DNA of 35,144 bases from JBCDCB01 sp039182735 (GTDB lineage Bacteria; Planctomycetota; Phycisphaerae; Phycisphaerales; UBA1924), in the NCBI GenBank assembly GCA_039182735.1, contig JBCDCB010000035.1:1-35144 (forward strand), in the 5' to 3' direction. Position 1 is the stretch's first letter, and every line of letters starts with the position of its first letter. A program made the position numbers and the translations under genes. The notes below the pieces were generated by a model, which saw nothing but the letters and a program-made list of their open reading frames with translations, was not told where the DNA came from and did not search any database. Of the stretch, positions 23,452-31,893 are shown one piece after another.

Positions 23452-25038
23452 ATGCCTTCGCCGACCGACGCGCTGAACTGCTCCGACGTGCGATCCGCGG
23501 AGACGCTGCTCTTTGTTTTTGGCGATTGCCTTGCGCGTGACACGCCCGGGCTGCGTTCGCTCGACAAAGAGCGCGACGCGGTCATGCTCGCCGAGGTGAT
23601 GGACGAGGCGGGCCCCGGCGCGAGCAGCAAACAGAGGACGGCGTTCTTTCTCAGCGCGATGCGCCACTTCGCGCTCGATCTGATCGAGCGTGGCTACCGG
23701 GTTCGCTATGCCAAGCTCGACGCGCGCGGCAACACGGGCTCGTTCACGGGCGAGCTCGAACGGGCGGTCGCATCACTGAAGCCGAAGCGTGTGATCGTGT
23801 CGCCGCCAGGCGAGCACCGCGTCGCAAAGATGGTGGACGCGTGGCGCGATGTGCTCGACGTTGAGTCGGTGGAGATCGATGAAGAGGAGCACTTCTTCAC
23901 GCCGCTCGAAGAATTCGACGAGTGGGCCGACGGGCGCAAGCAGCTGATCCTCGAGTACTTCTACCGCGACCGGCGCAAGAAGTCCGGCGTGCTCATGGAC
24001 GGCAAAGACCCCATTGGCGGCGAGTGGAACTTCGACAAGGAAAACCGCGAGACCTTCAAGCGCGCCCCACGCGTCCCCAAGCGGTATGCGCCCCGCGCGG
24101 ACGACGTCACGGACGAGGTGCTCGCGCTCGTGCGCGGCATCGACGACCTGCCCGGGCGTCTCGATTCGTTCCCGTGGGGCGTGACGCCGGAGCAGGCGCG
24201 CCGGGCGCTCGACGCGTTCATCGAAGATTGCCTGCCGTCGTTCGGCACCTACCAAGACGCGATGTGGACCAACGAGCCGTTCCTGTTCCACTCGGTGCTC
24301 TCGCCGTACTTCAACACGCGGATCCTCGACCCGCGCGTCGCGATCGAGAAAGCGATCGATGCGTACGAGTCCGGGCACGCGCCGATCAACAGTGTCGAAG
24401 GGTTCGTGCGCCAGCTCATCGGGTGGCGCGAGTTCATCCGGGGCGTCTACTGGCACGAGGGCCGCGACTACCCCGAGCGCAACGGGCTCGATCAGCACGG
24501 CAAACTTCCGGAGTTCTACTGGTCCGGTGAAACCGAGATGTCGTGCCTGAGCCACAGCGTGAACGAAGTGCTCGACAACGGCTTCGGTCACCACATCCAG
24601 CGCCTGATGGTGACGGGCAACTTCGCGCTCATCGCCGGTGTGCATCCCGGGCAGGTGAACGACTGGTACCGCGCGATGTACGCCGACGCCATCGACTGGG
24701 TCACCGCGCCTAACACCGTGGGCATGGCGATGCACGCCGATCACGGTGTTGTGGGCACCAAGCCCTACGCCGCGAGCGGCAAGTACATCAGCCGCATGAG
24801 CAATTACTGTGAGCAGTGCTGCTTCAACGTGAAAGACCGCACGGGCGAAGACGCCTGCCCCTTCAACACGTTCTACTGGGACTTCCTGATCCGCAACCGC
24901 GAACGCTTCCGCGGCAACAACCGCATGGCGATGATCCTCAAGAACGTGGACCGCATGAAGGACGACGATCGCGCGCAGATCACCCTCCGCGGTCGGGCCC
25001 TGCGCGATGAACTCGGCATCGGCGGCATCAGCCGGTAG
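23452..25038 (+). CDS. Fe-S bacterial cryptochrome/photolyase (PhrB/CryB-type)
   Basis: A 528-residue photolyase-related protein (deoxyribodipyrimidine photolyase-related family, FeS-BCP). Family members bind FAD, often a lumazine antenna, and a 4Fe-4S cluster, and repair (6-4) photoproducts. The four cluster cysteines are present: C365 (EMSCLSH), C453 and C456 (NYCEQCC) and C469 (DACPFN). Their spacing of 88, 3 and 13 equals that known for Agrobacterium PhrB (C350, C438, C441, C454). The N-terminal antenna domain begins LLFVFGDCL. An additional Cys (457) sits beside the cluster. ATG 23452 starts seven bases after the previous stop. The CPD photolyase gene follows after nine bases, so the two repair activities are co-expressed. 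Confidence 0.93.
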   Translation: MPSPTDALNCSDVRSAETLLFVFGDCLARDTPGLRSLDKERDAVMLAEVMDEAGPGASSKQRTAFFLSAMRHFALDLIERGYRVRYAKLDARGNTGSFTGELERAVASLKPKRVIVSPPGEHRVAKMVDAWRDVLDVESVEIDEEEHFFTPLEEFDEWADGRKQLILEYFYRDRRKKSGVLMDGKDPIGGEWNFDKENRETFKRAPRVPKRYAPRADDVTDEVLALVRGIDDLPGRLDSFPWGVTPEQARRALDAFIEDCLPSFGTYQDAMWTNEPFLFHSVLSPYFNTRILDPRVAIEKAIDAYESGHAPINSVEGFVRQLIGWREFIRGVYWHEGRDYPERNGLDQHGKLPEFYWSGETEMSCLSHSVNEVLDNGFGHHIQRLMVTGNFALIAGVHPGQVNDWYRAMYADAIDWVTAPNTVGMAMHADHGVVGTKPYAASGKYISRMSNYCEQCCFNVKDRTGEDACPFNTFYWDFLIRNRERFRGNNRMAMILKNVDRMKDDDRAQITLRGRALRDELGIGGISR

Positions 25039-25047
25039 GGAGCACCC

Positions 25048-26481
25048 ATGCCCGCACTCATGTGGTTCCGATCGGACCTCCGCACACGCGACAACCCCGC
25101 GCTCCGTGCCGCGTGCGATGCTTGCGACGACGGTGTCATCGCGCTGTGGCTCGTCACGCCCGGGCAGTGGCGTGAGCACGACCTCGGCGGCAACAAGATC
25201 GACTTCCTGCTCCGCAACGTTGCCGCGCTCTCGAAGGAACTGGCAAAGATCAACATCCCGCTGCTCGTGCGCGAGGCCAACTCGTTCAACGACGTTCCGC
25301 ATGTGGTGTACCGAACCGTGCGCGAGCACGAGATCGACGCGGTCTACGCCAACCGCGAGCACGAATGGAACGAGCGGCAGCGAGACGATCACGTCGCCGA
25401 ACGCCTCGGGAAGCACGATGTCCCGTTCCGCCTGTTCACCGATCAGTGCGTCTTCGATCCCGGCACGCTGCTGACCGGGCAGGAGAAGTTCTACTCGGTC
25501 TTCACCCCCTTTAAAAAGTCGTGGTATCGCCGGTGGAAGGAGGATGGCGGGCTCGACGCGTACGCGCCGAGCGACAAGCCCGGTCCCCGACCCGGTCTCG
25601 ACGTCGAGCCTTCGGAAGTGCCCGCGAGCGTGGACGGATTCGAGCCGCAGATCGATGCGTCGTGCTGGCCGGCGGGTGAAGCCCATGCGAAGCGTCGGCT
25701 CGAGTCCTTCGTCGAGTCTCGCATCGAGTCGTACGACGAGGACCGCGACACCCCGTCGATCGATGGGACGAGTTCGCTCTCGCCTTATCTCGCGTCGGGC
25801 GTCGTGTCGCTCCGTCAGTGCATCGCGGCGGCGATCGGCGCGAATCAGAACAAGGTCGATGCCGGCAAGACGGGCGTGGTTGGCTGGGTCAATGAACTGA
25901 TCTGGCGCGAGTTTTACAAGCACGTCCTCATCGGGTTCCCGCGGGTCAGCAGGGGGCGCGCGTTCAAGCCGGAGACCGAACGCATCGAATGGAAGAATGA
26001 CTCCAGCGCGCTCGAAGCGTGGAAAGAGGGGCGCACCGGGTACCCGATCGTGGACGCCGCGATGCGCCAACTCCGAGAGACCGGGTGGATGCACAATCGC
26101 ATGCGCATGGTCACCGCGATGTTTTTGACCAAGGACCTCTTCCTCGATTGGCGTCTCGGGGAGCGGCACTTCATGAACCTGCTCGTGGACGGCGACCTCT
26201 CCGCCAACAACGGGGGCTGGCAGTGGTCGGCGAGCACCGGCACCGACGCCCAGCCTTACTTCCGGGTTTTCAACCCGTGGACGCAAGGGAAGAAGTTCGA
26301 TCCCGAGGGCGAGTACATCCGGCGCTACTGCCCAGAACTCGGGGACGTCGAGCCGAAGTTCCTGCACGACATGACCGGCTTCCCGAGCGACCGACGCGAC
26401 GAGATCGGATACCCCGAGCCCGTCGTCGAGCACGCCGAGGCGCGGGACCACGCGATCGAGGCCTTCAAGGCATTGAAGTAG
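25048..26481 (+). CDS. phrB: Class I deoxyribodipyrimidine (CPD) photolyase
   Basis: A 477-residue flavoprotein that splits cyclobutane pyrimidine dimers using blue light. The N-terminal antenna domain starts LMWFRSDLRTRDNPAL. The FAD-binding catalytic part shows SLSPYLASGVVSLRQC, WREFYKHVL, WMHNRMRMV, LLDGDLSANNGGWQW-like text (LLVDGDLSANNGGWQW) and YFRVFNPW, all strong signatures of class I photolyases. Length is normal for the family. GGGAG lies five bases before the ATG. It is the last protein gene of the long plus-strand unit that begins with the CrtI-family enzyme at 19729. Confidence 0.95.
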   Translation: MPALMWFRSDLRTRDNPALRAACDACDDGVIALWLVTPGQWREHDLGGNKIDFLLRNVAALSKELAKINIPLLVREANSFNDVPHVVYRTVREHEIDAVYANREHEWNERQRDDHVAERLGKHDVPFRLFTDQCVFDPGTLLTGQEKFYSVFTPFKKSWYRRWKEDGGLDAYAPSDKPGPRPGLDVEPSEVPASVDGFEPQIDASCWPAGEAHAKRRLESFVESRIESYDEDRDTPSIDGTSSLSPYLASGVVSLRQCIAAAIGANQNKVDAGKTGVVGWVNELIWREFYKHVLIGFPRVSRGRAFKPETERIEWKNDSSALEAWKEGRTGYPIVDAAMRQLRETGWMHNRMRMVTAMFLTKDLFLDWRLGERHFMNLLVDGDLSANNGGWQWSASTGTDAQPYFRVFNPWTQGKKFDPEGEYIRRYCPELGDVEPKFLHDMTGFPSDRRDEIGYPEPVVEHAEARDHAIEAFKALK

Positions 26482-26512
26482 CGGCGTCGAGCGTGGGTAT
26501 GATCGGGGTGAG

Positions 26513-26586
26513 CAGGGCGTAGCTCAGGTTGGTAGAGCGCGGCGTTTGGGTCGCCGAGGTCGCTGGTTCGAATCCAGTCGCCCTGA
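26513..26586 (+). tRNA. tRNA-Pro (anticodon UGG)
   Basis: A 74-base cloverleaf. The acceptor stem is CAGGGCG with CGCCCTG (26513-26519, 26579-26585), the D stem GCTC/GAGC, and the anticodon stem CGGCG/CGCCG with loop TTTGGGT. That places TGG at 26547-26549 followed by G37. The T arm is GCTGG-TTCGAAT-CCAGT, and the discriminator base is A. The CCA end is not encoded. A weak 4-bp hairpin followed by TTTTT (26595-26618) may end the transcript. Confidence 0.95.
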
Positions 26587-26639
26587 TTGCGTCGGGACAC
26601 GAGCGGGTCCACCTTTTTGTTATTCGGGTCTCGACGGGC

Positions 26640-26667
26640 TTGACAGGCCGAGAACATCGGTCACACT
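26640..26667 (+). promoter_or_regulatory. Candidate sigma-70-type promoter
   Basis: A perfect -35 hexamer TTGACA (26640-26645) is followed after 16 bases by CACACT, a 3/6 match to the -10 consensus. It lies about 70 bases before the start of the next gene. A small hairpin (CCCGG, loop of six, CCGGG at 26697-26712) follows in the leader before the ribosome-binding site. Confidence 0.4.
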
Positions 26668-26735
26668 GAGCGTGGATGAGTTCTCGCTGTGCGCGACCCG
26701 GCTGCCACCGGGGCCACAAAGAAGGAGAGAGAAGC

Positions 26736-27524
26736 ATGTTCAAGGCTTGCACTGCGCTTGGCGTGTGCGCTGCCGTCGGTCTTGCGACCGCCTCGGCGTC
26801 CGCTGTCGTCATCACCAACAACCCCCGAGCCGACGTGGCGGCCCTGAACACCGACTTCTTCGGTGGTGCCATTGCCGACCTCGACCTCTCGGGATACTCG
26901 ATCGCCAACGGGCTCGGCTTCGAAAGCCAGCTCAGCGGCCCCTCGTCGAACGTTCTCGAGACCACCTTCACCAGCAACCTCGGCTCGCCCTTCTTCGAAG
27001 GCACGCTTCGTGCCGAGGTCTTCGGCGACAACGGCACCACCGGCCCCGGGCTCGGGCAGGTCGCCATCGTCTACACCGTCACGCTCACGACCGGGCTGAC
27101 CCCCGTTGATCGCATCGAGTTCGGCGTGGACTCCGGTGATGAAGTCGATATCGACTACCTCGCCAACCAGGCCACGCAGGGCCTTCTCACGGACGCCAGC
27201 CTCACGACCCCCGGTCAGGCTGCGCCCCTCGTCGAGACCATCGACAACAGCATCATCAACGACCTGTGGACCTTCGACCTCGATGATCCGACCTTCGGCA
27301 GTGACACGCTCTCTGCCGGCGAGTCGTTCTCGTGGTACGTCGTCGGGCCCGCCGACGTCCCCGTTGGCCTCGTCGATGCCACGTTCTTCGACGGCGGCGT
27401 CGGCTCCGGCCAGACGCTCGCCTTCGTGACCAACCCCGGTCAGCCCAACCTCGACGTCCCCGCTCCGGGTGCCGCCGCGGCCTTCGCCGTTGCCGGCCTC
27501 GCCGCCACCCGTCGTCGCCGCTGA
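26736..27524 (+). CDS. Secreted protein with PEP-CTERM-like sorting tail
   Basis: A 262-residue exported protein. The signal peptide is MFKACTALGVCAAVGLATASASA. The mature part is acidic and beta-rich, without a recognised enzyme motif. The last 22 residues, VPAPGAAAAFAVAGLAATRRRR, have the three-part form of exosortase sorting signals: Pro-rich motif, hydrophobic helix, Arg cluster. The motif is VPAP rather than VPEP, a variation I associate with planctomycetes of the Phycisphaerae. No exosortase is in the window. ATG 26736 follows GGAG by eight bases. The function is unknown; a surface or matrix protein is likely. Confidence 0.82.
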   Translation: MFKACTALGVCAAVGLATASASAVVITNNPRADVAALNTDFFGGAIADLDLSGYSIANGLGFESQLSGPSSNVLETTFTSNLGSPFFEGTLRAEVFGDNGTTGPGLGQVAIVYTVTLTTGLTPVDRIEFGVDSGDEVDIDYLANQATQGLLTDASLTTPGQAAPLVETIDNSIINDLWTFDLDDPTFGSDTLSAGESFSWYVVGPADVPVGLVDATFFDGGVGSGQTLAFVTNPGQPNLDVPAPGAAAAFAVAGLAATRRRR

Positions 27525-27599
27525 TCGAACACAGACTGCATACGTCTCCCGGGTGACGTACTGCCGTTTCTGCGGCATCCGGATCGGGACGAAGAGAGA

Positions 27600-27624
27600 G
27601 ATGAGACGCCCGGGCGGCTTCATC
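27600..27624 (+). other. Hairpin in the gap between the two PEP-CTERM-like genes
   Basis: GATGA pairs with TCATC around an inner palindrome GCCCGGGC. Another 5-bp stem (TGCCG, loop of six, CGGCA) lies at 27562-27577. Both sit in the 177-base gap 27525-27701. Neither has a U-tract. They may be leader structures of the second gene; nothing else was seen in the gap. Confidence 0.3.
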
Positions 27625-27701
27625 GGCCGCTCGGACGCTTGGAGATCGAGAGACCCTCAGGGCCCACGCGCACCGACACGTGCGGGAGAGAGACGGCAAG
27701 C

Positions 27702-28502
27702 ATGCAGACCTTCAAGAACTCCGCGTTGATCGCGCTCGCCGGCAGCCTTGTCGGCTCGTCCGTCGCGTTCGCGTCGCTGACGCCGATCTACGACACCGGC
27801 GTCGATCCCGCCACGCTCGGGACCGAGATCGCCCGCCTCGAACTCAACAAGGACACGCACGATTGGCTCTTCTCCGGATCGGCGAACACCCAGTCCGGTC
27901 ACGAAGTCAACGTCGGGCCCGTCGAAGTCGATGCCACCGAACTCGACTCCGTCGTCTACCGCGTTTCCAATCAGGTCACCTTCAACCAGGGCGGCGATTC
28001 GATCACGCTCGACGCCGGCGACCTGATCTTCGAGTACCGCATCCGCCTCGTCGATGCGGGCGTCAACACGATCACCACGGTCGAAGAGTTTGAGATCGTC
28101 GGCTCGCCCATCCTCGGGCTCGATGAACTCGATGCCAGCGCGATCAAAGGTCGCGGTGCCTGGCGTCCCGATACCAACGTGCCGCTGCCCGATCCGAACC
28201 CCGGTGACTTGCTCCCGCTCGGCCCCGGCAACGGAGCGTTCCTCGACTTCGTGTGGGGCACGTCCGACGTGAATCAGCCTTCGAACAGCGAGGAAATCTC
28301 GCTGCTGCTCTTCACCTCGCCGCGTCAGATCGGTGACGGCTGGGCGTCGTTCTTCTCGTCGCCTTCGCAGCCGCTGCCGAACACGATCGACGACGACACC
28401 GATCGCAACCCGATTCTGATTCCCATTGTTCCGTCGCCCGCGACGTCGCTCGCATTCGTGATGGCTCTCGGTTCGGTCTCCGCTCGTCGCCGGCGCGCGT
28501 AG
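27702..28502 (+). CDS. Second secreted protein with PEP-CTERM-like tail
   Basis: A 266-residue exported protein with signal peptide MQTFKNSALIALAGSLVGSSVAFA. The mature part is beta-rich with DTHDWLFSGSANTQSGHEV and many Val/Thr/Asp stretches; no family is recognised. The C-terminus VPSPATSLAFVMALGSVSARRRRA again has a Pro-x-Pro motif, a hydrophobic stretch and an Arg cluster. The start at 27702 follows a purine-rich GGGAGAGAGACGG region. It resembles its neighbour in plan but not obviously in sequence. Both are probably surface-sorted by an exosortase encoded elsewhere. Confidence 0.8.
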   Translation: MQTFKNSALIALAGSLVGSSVAFASLTPIYDTGVDPATLGTEIARLELNKDTHDWLFSGSANTQSGHEVNVGPVEVDATELDSVVYRVSNQVTFNQGGDSITLDAGDLIFEYRIRLVDAGVNTITTVEEFEIVGSPILGLDELDASAIKGRGAWRPDTNVPLPDPNPGDLLPLGPGNGAFLDFVWGTSDVNQPSNSEEISLLLFTSPRQIGDGWASFFSSPSQPLPNTIDDDTDRNPILIPIVPSPATSLAFVMALGSVSARRRRA

Positions 28503-28515
28503 CCGCCACGAACTT

Positions 28516-28537
28516 GCGCGATCGAATCGCGCATTTC
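28516..28537 (+). terminator. Candidate terminator after the second PEP-CTERM-like gene
   Basis: TGCGCGAT, loop CGA, ATCGCGCA is a perfect 8-bp stem 13 bases after the stop codon, followed by TTTC. The U-tract is short, so efficiency is uncertain. Confidence 0.5.
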
Positions 28538-28595
28538 ACCGGACCCAGATATTCATCGCCTATAAACCGAGCAAGCGCGGACGGGGGTTACGTGC

Positions 28596-30467
28596 ATGCG
28601 ACGGTCCTTGCCCATCTTGACAGTGTTGCTCGGCCTCCTGCCGATCGCGCTGCGGCACGCCGACGCGCAGCAGTTCGGCTTTGCGCTGCTCGACTTCCAG
28701 TCGCAGACCTCCATCGCCGAGGGCGACTACCTCGCGTGGCAGCAGATTGCCTGCGCGGCGCCACCCAGCGGGTGGGACGTCGGTGATCGCATCACGCTCA
28801 CCTACGCCATCGATCCCGACTTCCTCGGCTCGGCTGACGAAACCGCCCGCGCCGACGCGGTGCTCGCTATCCAATCGGCGCTCCAGACCTGGTCCGATGC
28901 CTCGCGCGGCATGATCACGTTTCTCCCATCGGAGTGGACGCCGGTCGTGAACGACGATCAGCTCGTCGCCGACGGGCTCGTCTTCTGCTGGAACGGCCCG
29001 GGCTTCGACGACTGGATCGCGCTCGGGCAGCCGCTCGACAATCTGCCGGGCTGGGGCGCGAACATTGAGTTCTTCACGAGGCCCTCCGGCTGGACGCTCG
29101 AGTCCGACGGCCGCACGTTTGTCATGGGTTCCGGCACGCTCGGATTCGCCGCGACCAAGCGCACGGGTGATCGCCTGCTCTCGGTTGACATCTACCTCAA
29201 CGAGGACTTCATCTGGACGACCGAAGATCCGGCCCCGGCCGAAACCGCAAGTGATGGCGGCGAGCGTCGCGGCATCTTCGAGTTGGCGTATCGCTGCTCC
29301 GCCGAGTCGTGCGACGAACCGCTCCACCGGCACGACCTCGCGCTCGCGCGCAGCAACACCTACGACGTTGAGACGGTCATCCTTCACGAGATCGGCCACG
29401 CGCTCGGGCTCGATCATCCCAATCAATCCGCGGATAACGGCGGCGCGGTGGTCGAGCCGTACCAGTTCGGCTTCCTCGCCGGCACGGCGTGGAGCATCAA
29501 CCAGGTCATGCACGGCGGCTACACGGGCGTGAAGCGCGAGCTCAGCACGAGCGATATCGGCGGGCTCGGTTTTCTCTACCCGGCGGCGATGCCGGGCGAC
29601 ATGAACGCCGACGGCCTGCTCACCGCGATCGACGCGATCGACACGCTCGACGCCTACGCGATGATGCCGCAGCCCGACCCCATCGCCGTCCACCGCCTCG
29701 ACTTCCAGACCGTCGATGGTCGCATCGGACCGGACGAAGCGCAGGACGCCATCAACTCGGTCTTCCTCGGCAGCCCGGTCACCCGCGGGGAGCCCAGCAA
29801 GAACGCCTTTGTTCCGTGCGGTTCGGTCACGGCGAGCACGTTCAACGTCTACGTCGAAGTCGAGAGCTCGCCCGACATCGGGCTCGGCGGGCAAGTCAAA
29901 GTCCGCCTCATGGCAGACAACCCCCAAGCCGTGCTGATCTCCGGGTTCGATGTCACGCTCTCGTACGACCCTTCCGTCTTCGGCTCCGCGGCCTGCCACG
30001 AGGGCGACTTCATCGCCGACGGTCTCTTCGGGTCGTTCCCGAACGGCTCCGCGGGCACGATCCGTCTGACCGAACTCGTCGGATTCGAGTACCCGACGAA
30101 CGCGACCGCCGGTGAGCTCGCATCCGCGACCTTCACGATGGACCTCGCCGCGGGCGTCGATGCCCGCGACGTCACGTTCGCCGTGAGCGCCGCCGAGATC
30201 GTCGCGGCCTGCCCGGTGAACCGCGTGTACGCGAGCGGCGCCTTCGACGAAGTGCTCACCCTCACGCCGCTCAATCTCGTCGTGAACGACTACGACGCCG
30301 ACCGCAACGGCGCCGTGGAGTTCGAAGACCTGTACAGCTACTTCGACGCCCCGTTCGACGTCGATCGCGACGACGTCGTGACGCCAACCGACGCTGAGGC
30401 CCTGCGCGACGTGCTCCGTCTGGGCGAAGTCGCGGACACGTTGACCGATCAGCCGCCGAGCCCGTGA
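28596..30467 (+). CDS. Secreted matrixin-like metalloprotease with dockerin- and cohesin-like modules
   Basis: A 623-residue exported protein. The signal peptide ends near RHADA-Q. The protease part (about 30-330) carries the zinc motif HEIGHALGLDH (264-274) and a candidate Met-turn M305 in NQVMHGG, as in matrixin/metzincin proteases. Next is a dockerin-like EF-hand segment starting GDMNADGLLTAIDAIDTL (about 334) with a second calcium-like loop DGRIGPDEAQDAI. A cohesin-like beta domain follows (about 405-550, GFDVTLSYDPSVF) and then another EF-hand-like pair, DADRNGAVEFEDL and DVDRDDVVTPTDAEAL. The ATG is preceded by GGGGG. The protein may be held in an extracellular calcium-dependent assembly. 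The protease assignment is strong and the module assignments moderate. Confidence 0.87.
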   Translation: MRRSLPILTVLLGLLPIALRHADAQQFGFALLDFQSQTSIAEGDYLAWQQIACAAPPSGWDVGDRITLTYAIDPDFLGSADETARADAVLAIQSALQTWSDASRGMITFLPSEWTPVVNDDQLVADGLVFCWNGPGFDDWIALGQPLDNLPGWGANIEFFTRPSGWTLESDGRTFVMGSGTLGFAATKRTGDRLLSVDIYLNEDFIWTTEDPAPAETASDGGERRGIFELAYRCSAESCDEPLHRHDLALARSNTYDVETVILHEIGHALGLDHPNQSADNGGAVVEPYQFGFLAGTAWSINQVMHGGYTGVKRELSTSDIGGLGFLYPAAMPGDMNADGLLTAIDAIDTLDAYAMMPQPDPIAVHRLDFQTVDGRIGPDEAQDAINSVFLGSPVTRGEPSKNAFVPCGSVTASTFNVYVEVESSPDIGLGGQVKVRLMADNPQAVLISGFDVTLSYDPSVFGSAACHEGDFIADGLFGSFPNGSAGTIRLTELVGFEYPTNATAGELASATFTMDLAAGVDARDVTFAVSAAEIVAACPVNRVYASGAFDEVLTLTPLNLVVNDYDADRNGAVEFEDLYSYFDAPFDVDRDDVVTPTDAEALRDVLRLGEVADTLTDQPPSP

Positions 30468-30491
30468 TGCCAGCGCCGCTATGATCGGCGC

Positions 30492-31829
30492 GTGCCCAAG
30501 CCAAAGCAGATTTTCGTCCCGGAATCGATCAACGTCCTGCTCATCGGCGGGGGCGGGCGCGAGCACGCGCTCGCCTGGCGTCTGAAGCAGTCGAAGAAGC
30601 TCGGCAAGCTGTGGGCGACCCACCACAGCAACCCCGGCATCGCCAAGCTCGCGCACGCGCTCGACTACCCCTTCTCCGTCAAAGAGGCCTACCGCACCGC
30701 GCAGTTCTGCGAGAAGAAGGACATCCACCTCATCGTGGTCGGGCCGGAGCAGCCGCTCTGCGACGGCATCACCGATCAACTCGGCGGTGACGGCACCGGG
30801 CGCGACGGCAAGCCCGTCGTCTTCGGGCCGACCCGCGCCGGTGCCATGCTCGAGGGCGACAAGGCCTGGACGCGCGAGTTGCTCCGCTCGGTCAGCGTCC
30901 CCATGGCCGACGGGCGCATCTTTGAAAACGCCGATCGCGCTCGCGCCTATATCGATTCACGCGAGGAGCCCGTCGTGGTCAAGGCCGCGGGCCTCGCCGC
31001 CGGCAAGGGCGTCTTTGTCTGCGATGAGCGCAAACAGGCCGAGGACGCGATCCAGCGCATCATGGTGGACAACGCCTTCGGCGACGCCGGCAAACGTGTC
31101 ATCGTCGAAGAGCGTCTCAAGGGCGAAGAGGTCTCTGTCTTTGCGCTCGTGGACGGACGCAGCATCGCGATCCTCGATCTCTGCCAGGACCACAAGCGCC
31201 TGGGCGAGGGCGATACCGGACCCAACACCGGCGGCATGGGCGCCTACTGCCCTGCCGACATGATCGACCGCGCGACCATGCAAACCGTCGAACGCGAGAT
31301 CATCGTCCCGACGATCGACGCGCTCCGCCGCGAGAACATCGAGTTCCGAGGCGTCCTGTACGCCGGTCTCATGCTCACACCCGCGGGACCGAAGCTGCTC
31401 GAGTACAACGTCCGCTTCGGCGATCCCGAGTGCCAGGTGCTCATGCCGCGACTCACCGGCGACTTCGCCGAGCTGCTCCACGCGACCGCGACGGGGCGTC
31501 TGCACGAAGCCGACTTCGGGTTCAACGCGCGCACCCACGCGTGCTGCGTCGTGCTCGCGAGCGAGGGGTATCCCGGCGAGTACCACACGAAGATGCCCAT
31601 CAACGGGCTCGCGGAAGCCGCCGAGGTCCCCGGCGTACACGTCTTCCACGCCGGCACGAAGGTCATCGACAAACAAGTCGTGACCGCGGGCGGGCGCGTG
31701 CTCAACGTCGTCGGCACCGGCGAATCGCTCGAACAGGCCCGCGAGCGGGCTTATCAGGCCGCCGACCTCATCGACTTCCGCGGCAAGACGCTCCGGCGCG
31801 ATATCGCTTCCAAGGCGATGGCCCGCTGA
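30492..31829 (+). CDS. purD: Phosphoribosylamine-glycine ligase
   Basis: A 445-residue enzyme of de novo purine synthesis that joins phosphoribosylamine and glycine with ATP to give glycinamide ribonucleotide. The N-terminal GARS motif is NVLLIGGGGREHALAW; the ATP-grasp part has VVVKAAGLAAGKGVFV, and the family signature is NVRFGDPECQ. LGEGDTGPNTGGMGAY is also typical. Length is slightly over the usual 420-430 because of a GGDGTGRDG insertion near residue 100 and a short basic N-terminal extension. The start is GTG at 30492, 24 bases after the metalloprotease stop, with no strong ribosome-binding site. It is a housekeeping gene unrelated to its neighbours. Confidence 0.96.
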   Translation: MPKPKQIFVPESINVLLIGGGGREHALAWRLKQSKKLGKLWATHHSNPGIAKLAHALDYPFSVKEAYRTAQFCEKKDIHLIVVGPEQPLCDGITDQLGGDGTGRDGKPVVFGPTRAGAMLEGDKAWTRELLRSVSVPMADGRIFENADRARAYIDSREEPVVVKAAGLAAGKGVFVCDERKQAEDAIQRIMVDNAFGDAGKRVIVEERLKGEEVSVFALVDGRSIAILDLCQDHKRLGEGDTGPNTGGMGAYCPADMIDRATMQTVEREIIVPTIDALRRENIEFRGVLYAGLMLTPAGPKLLEYNVRFGDPECQVLMPRLTGDFAELLHATATGRLHEADFGFNARTHACCVVLASEGYPGEYHTKMPINGLAEAAEVPGVHVFHAGTKVIDKQVVTAGGRVLNVVGTGESLEQARERAYQAADLIDFRGKTLRRDIASKAMAR

Positions 31830-31843
31830 TCCGCGCGCATAAA

Positions 31844-31876
31844 CGCTCGCAGAGCGCGGTTCACCCGCCGTGAACC
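31844..31876 (+). other. Tandem hairpins between purD and the DUF3179 gene
   Basis: CGCTC-GCA-GAGCG (31844-31856) is followed directly by GGTTCAC-CCGCC-GTGAACC (31858-31876), a perfect 7-bp stem. No U-tract follows. The alternative GTG start of the next gene (31870) would lie inside the second hairpin, which supports the ATG at 31894. Confidence 0.4.
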
Positions 31877-31893
31877 CGACCGGAGCCCCACGC

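Noticed and set aside
23773..26451. An 892-codon open frame antisense to both photolyase genes
   Set aside because: It spans two well-supported genes and their gap, and its product shows no family signature; it is a GC-driven shadow.
27525..27701. A small RNA or riboswitch in the gap between the PEP-CTERM-like genes
   Set aside because: Only short hairpins without a known aptamer pattern or U-tract were found; kept as a low-confidence structural note.
28560..30779. A 739-codon open frame antisense to the metalloprotease and the start of purD
   Set aside because: Same reason: both plus-strand genes have catalytic motifs, and the antisense product is compositionally a shadow.
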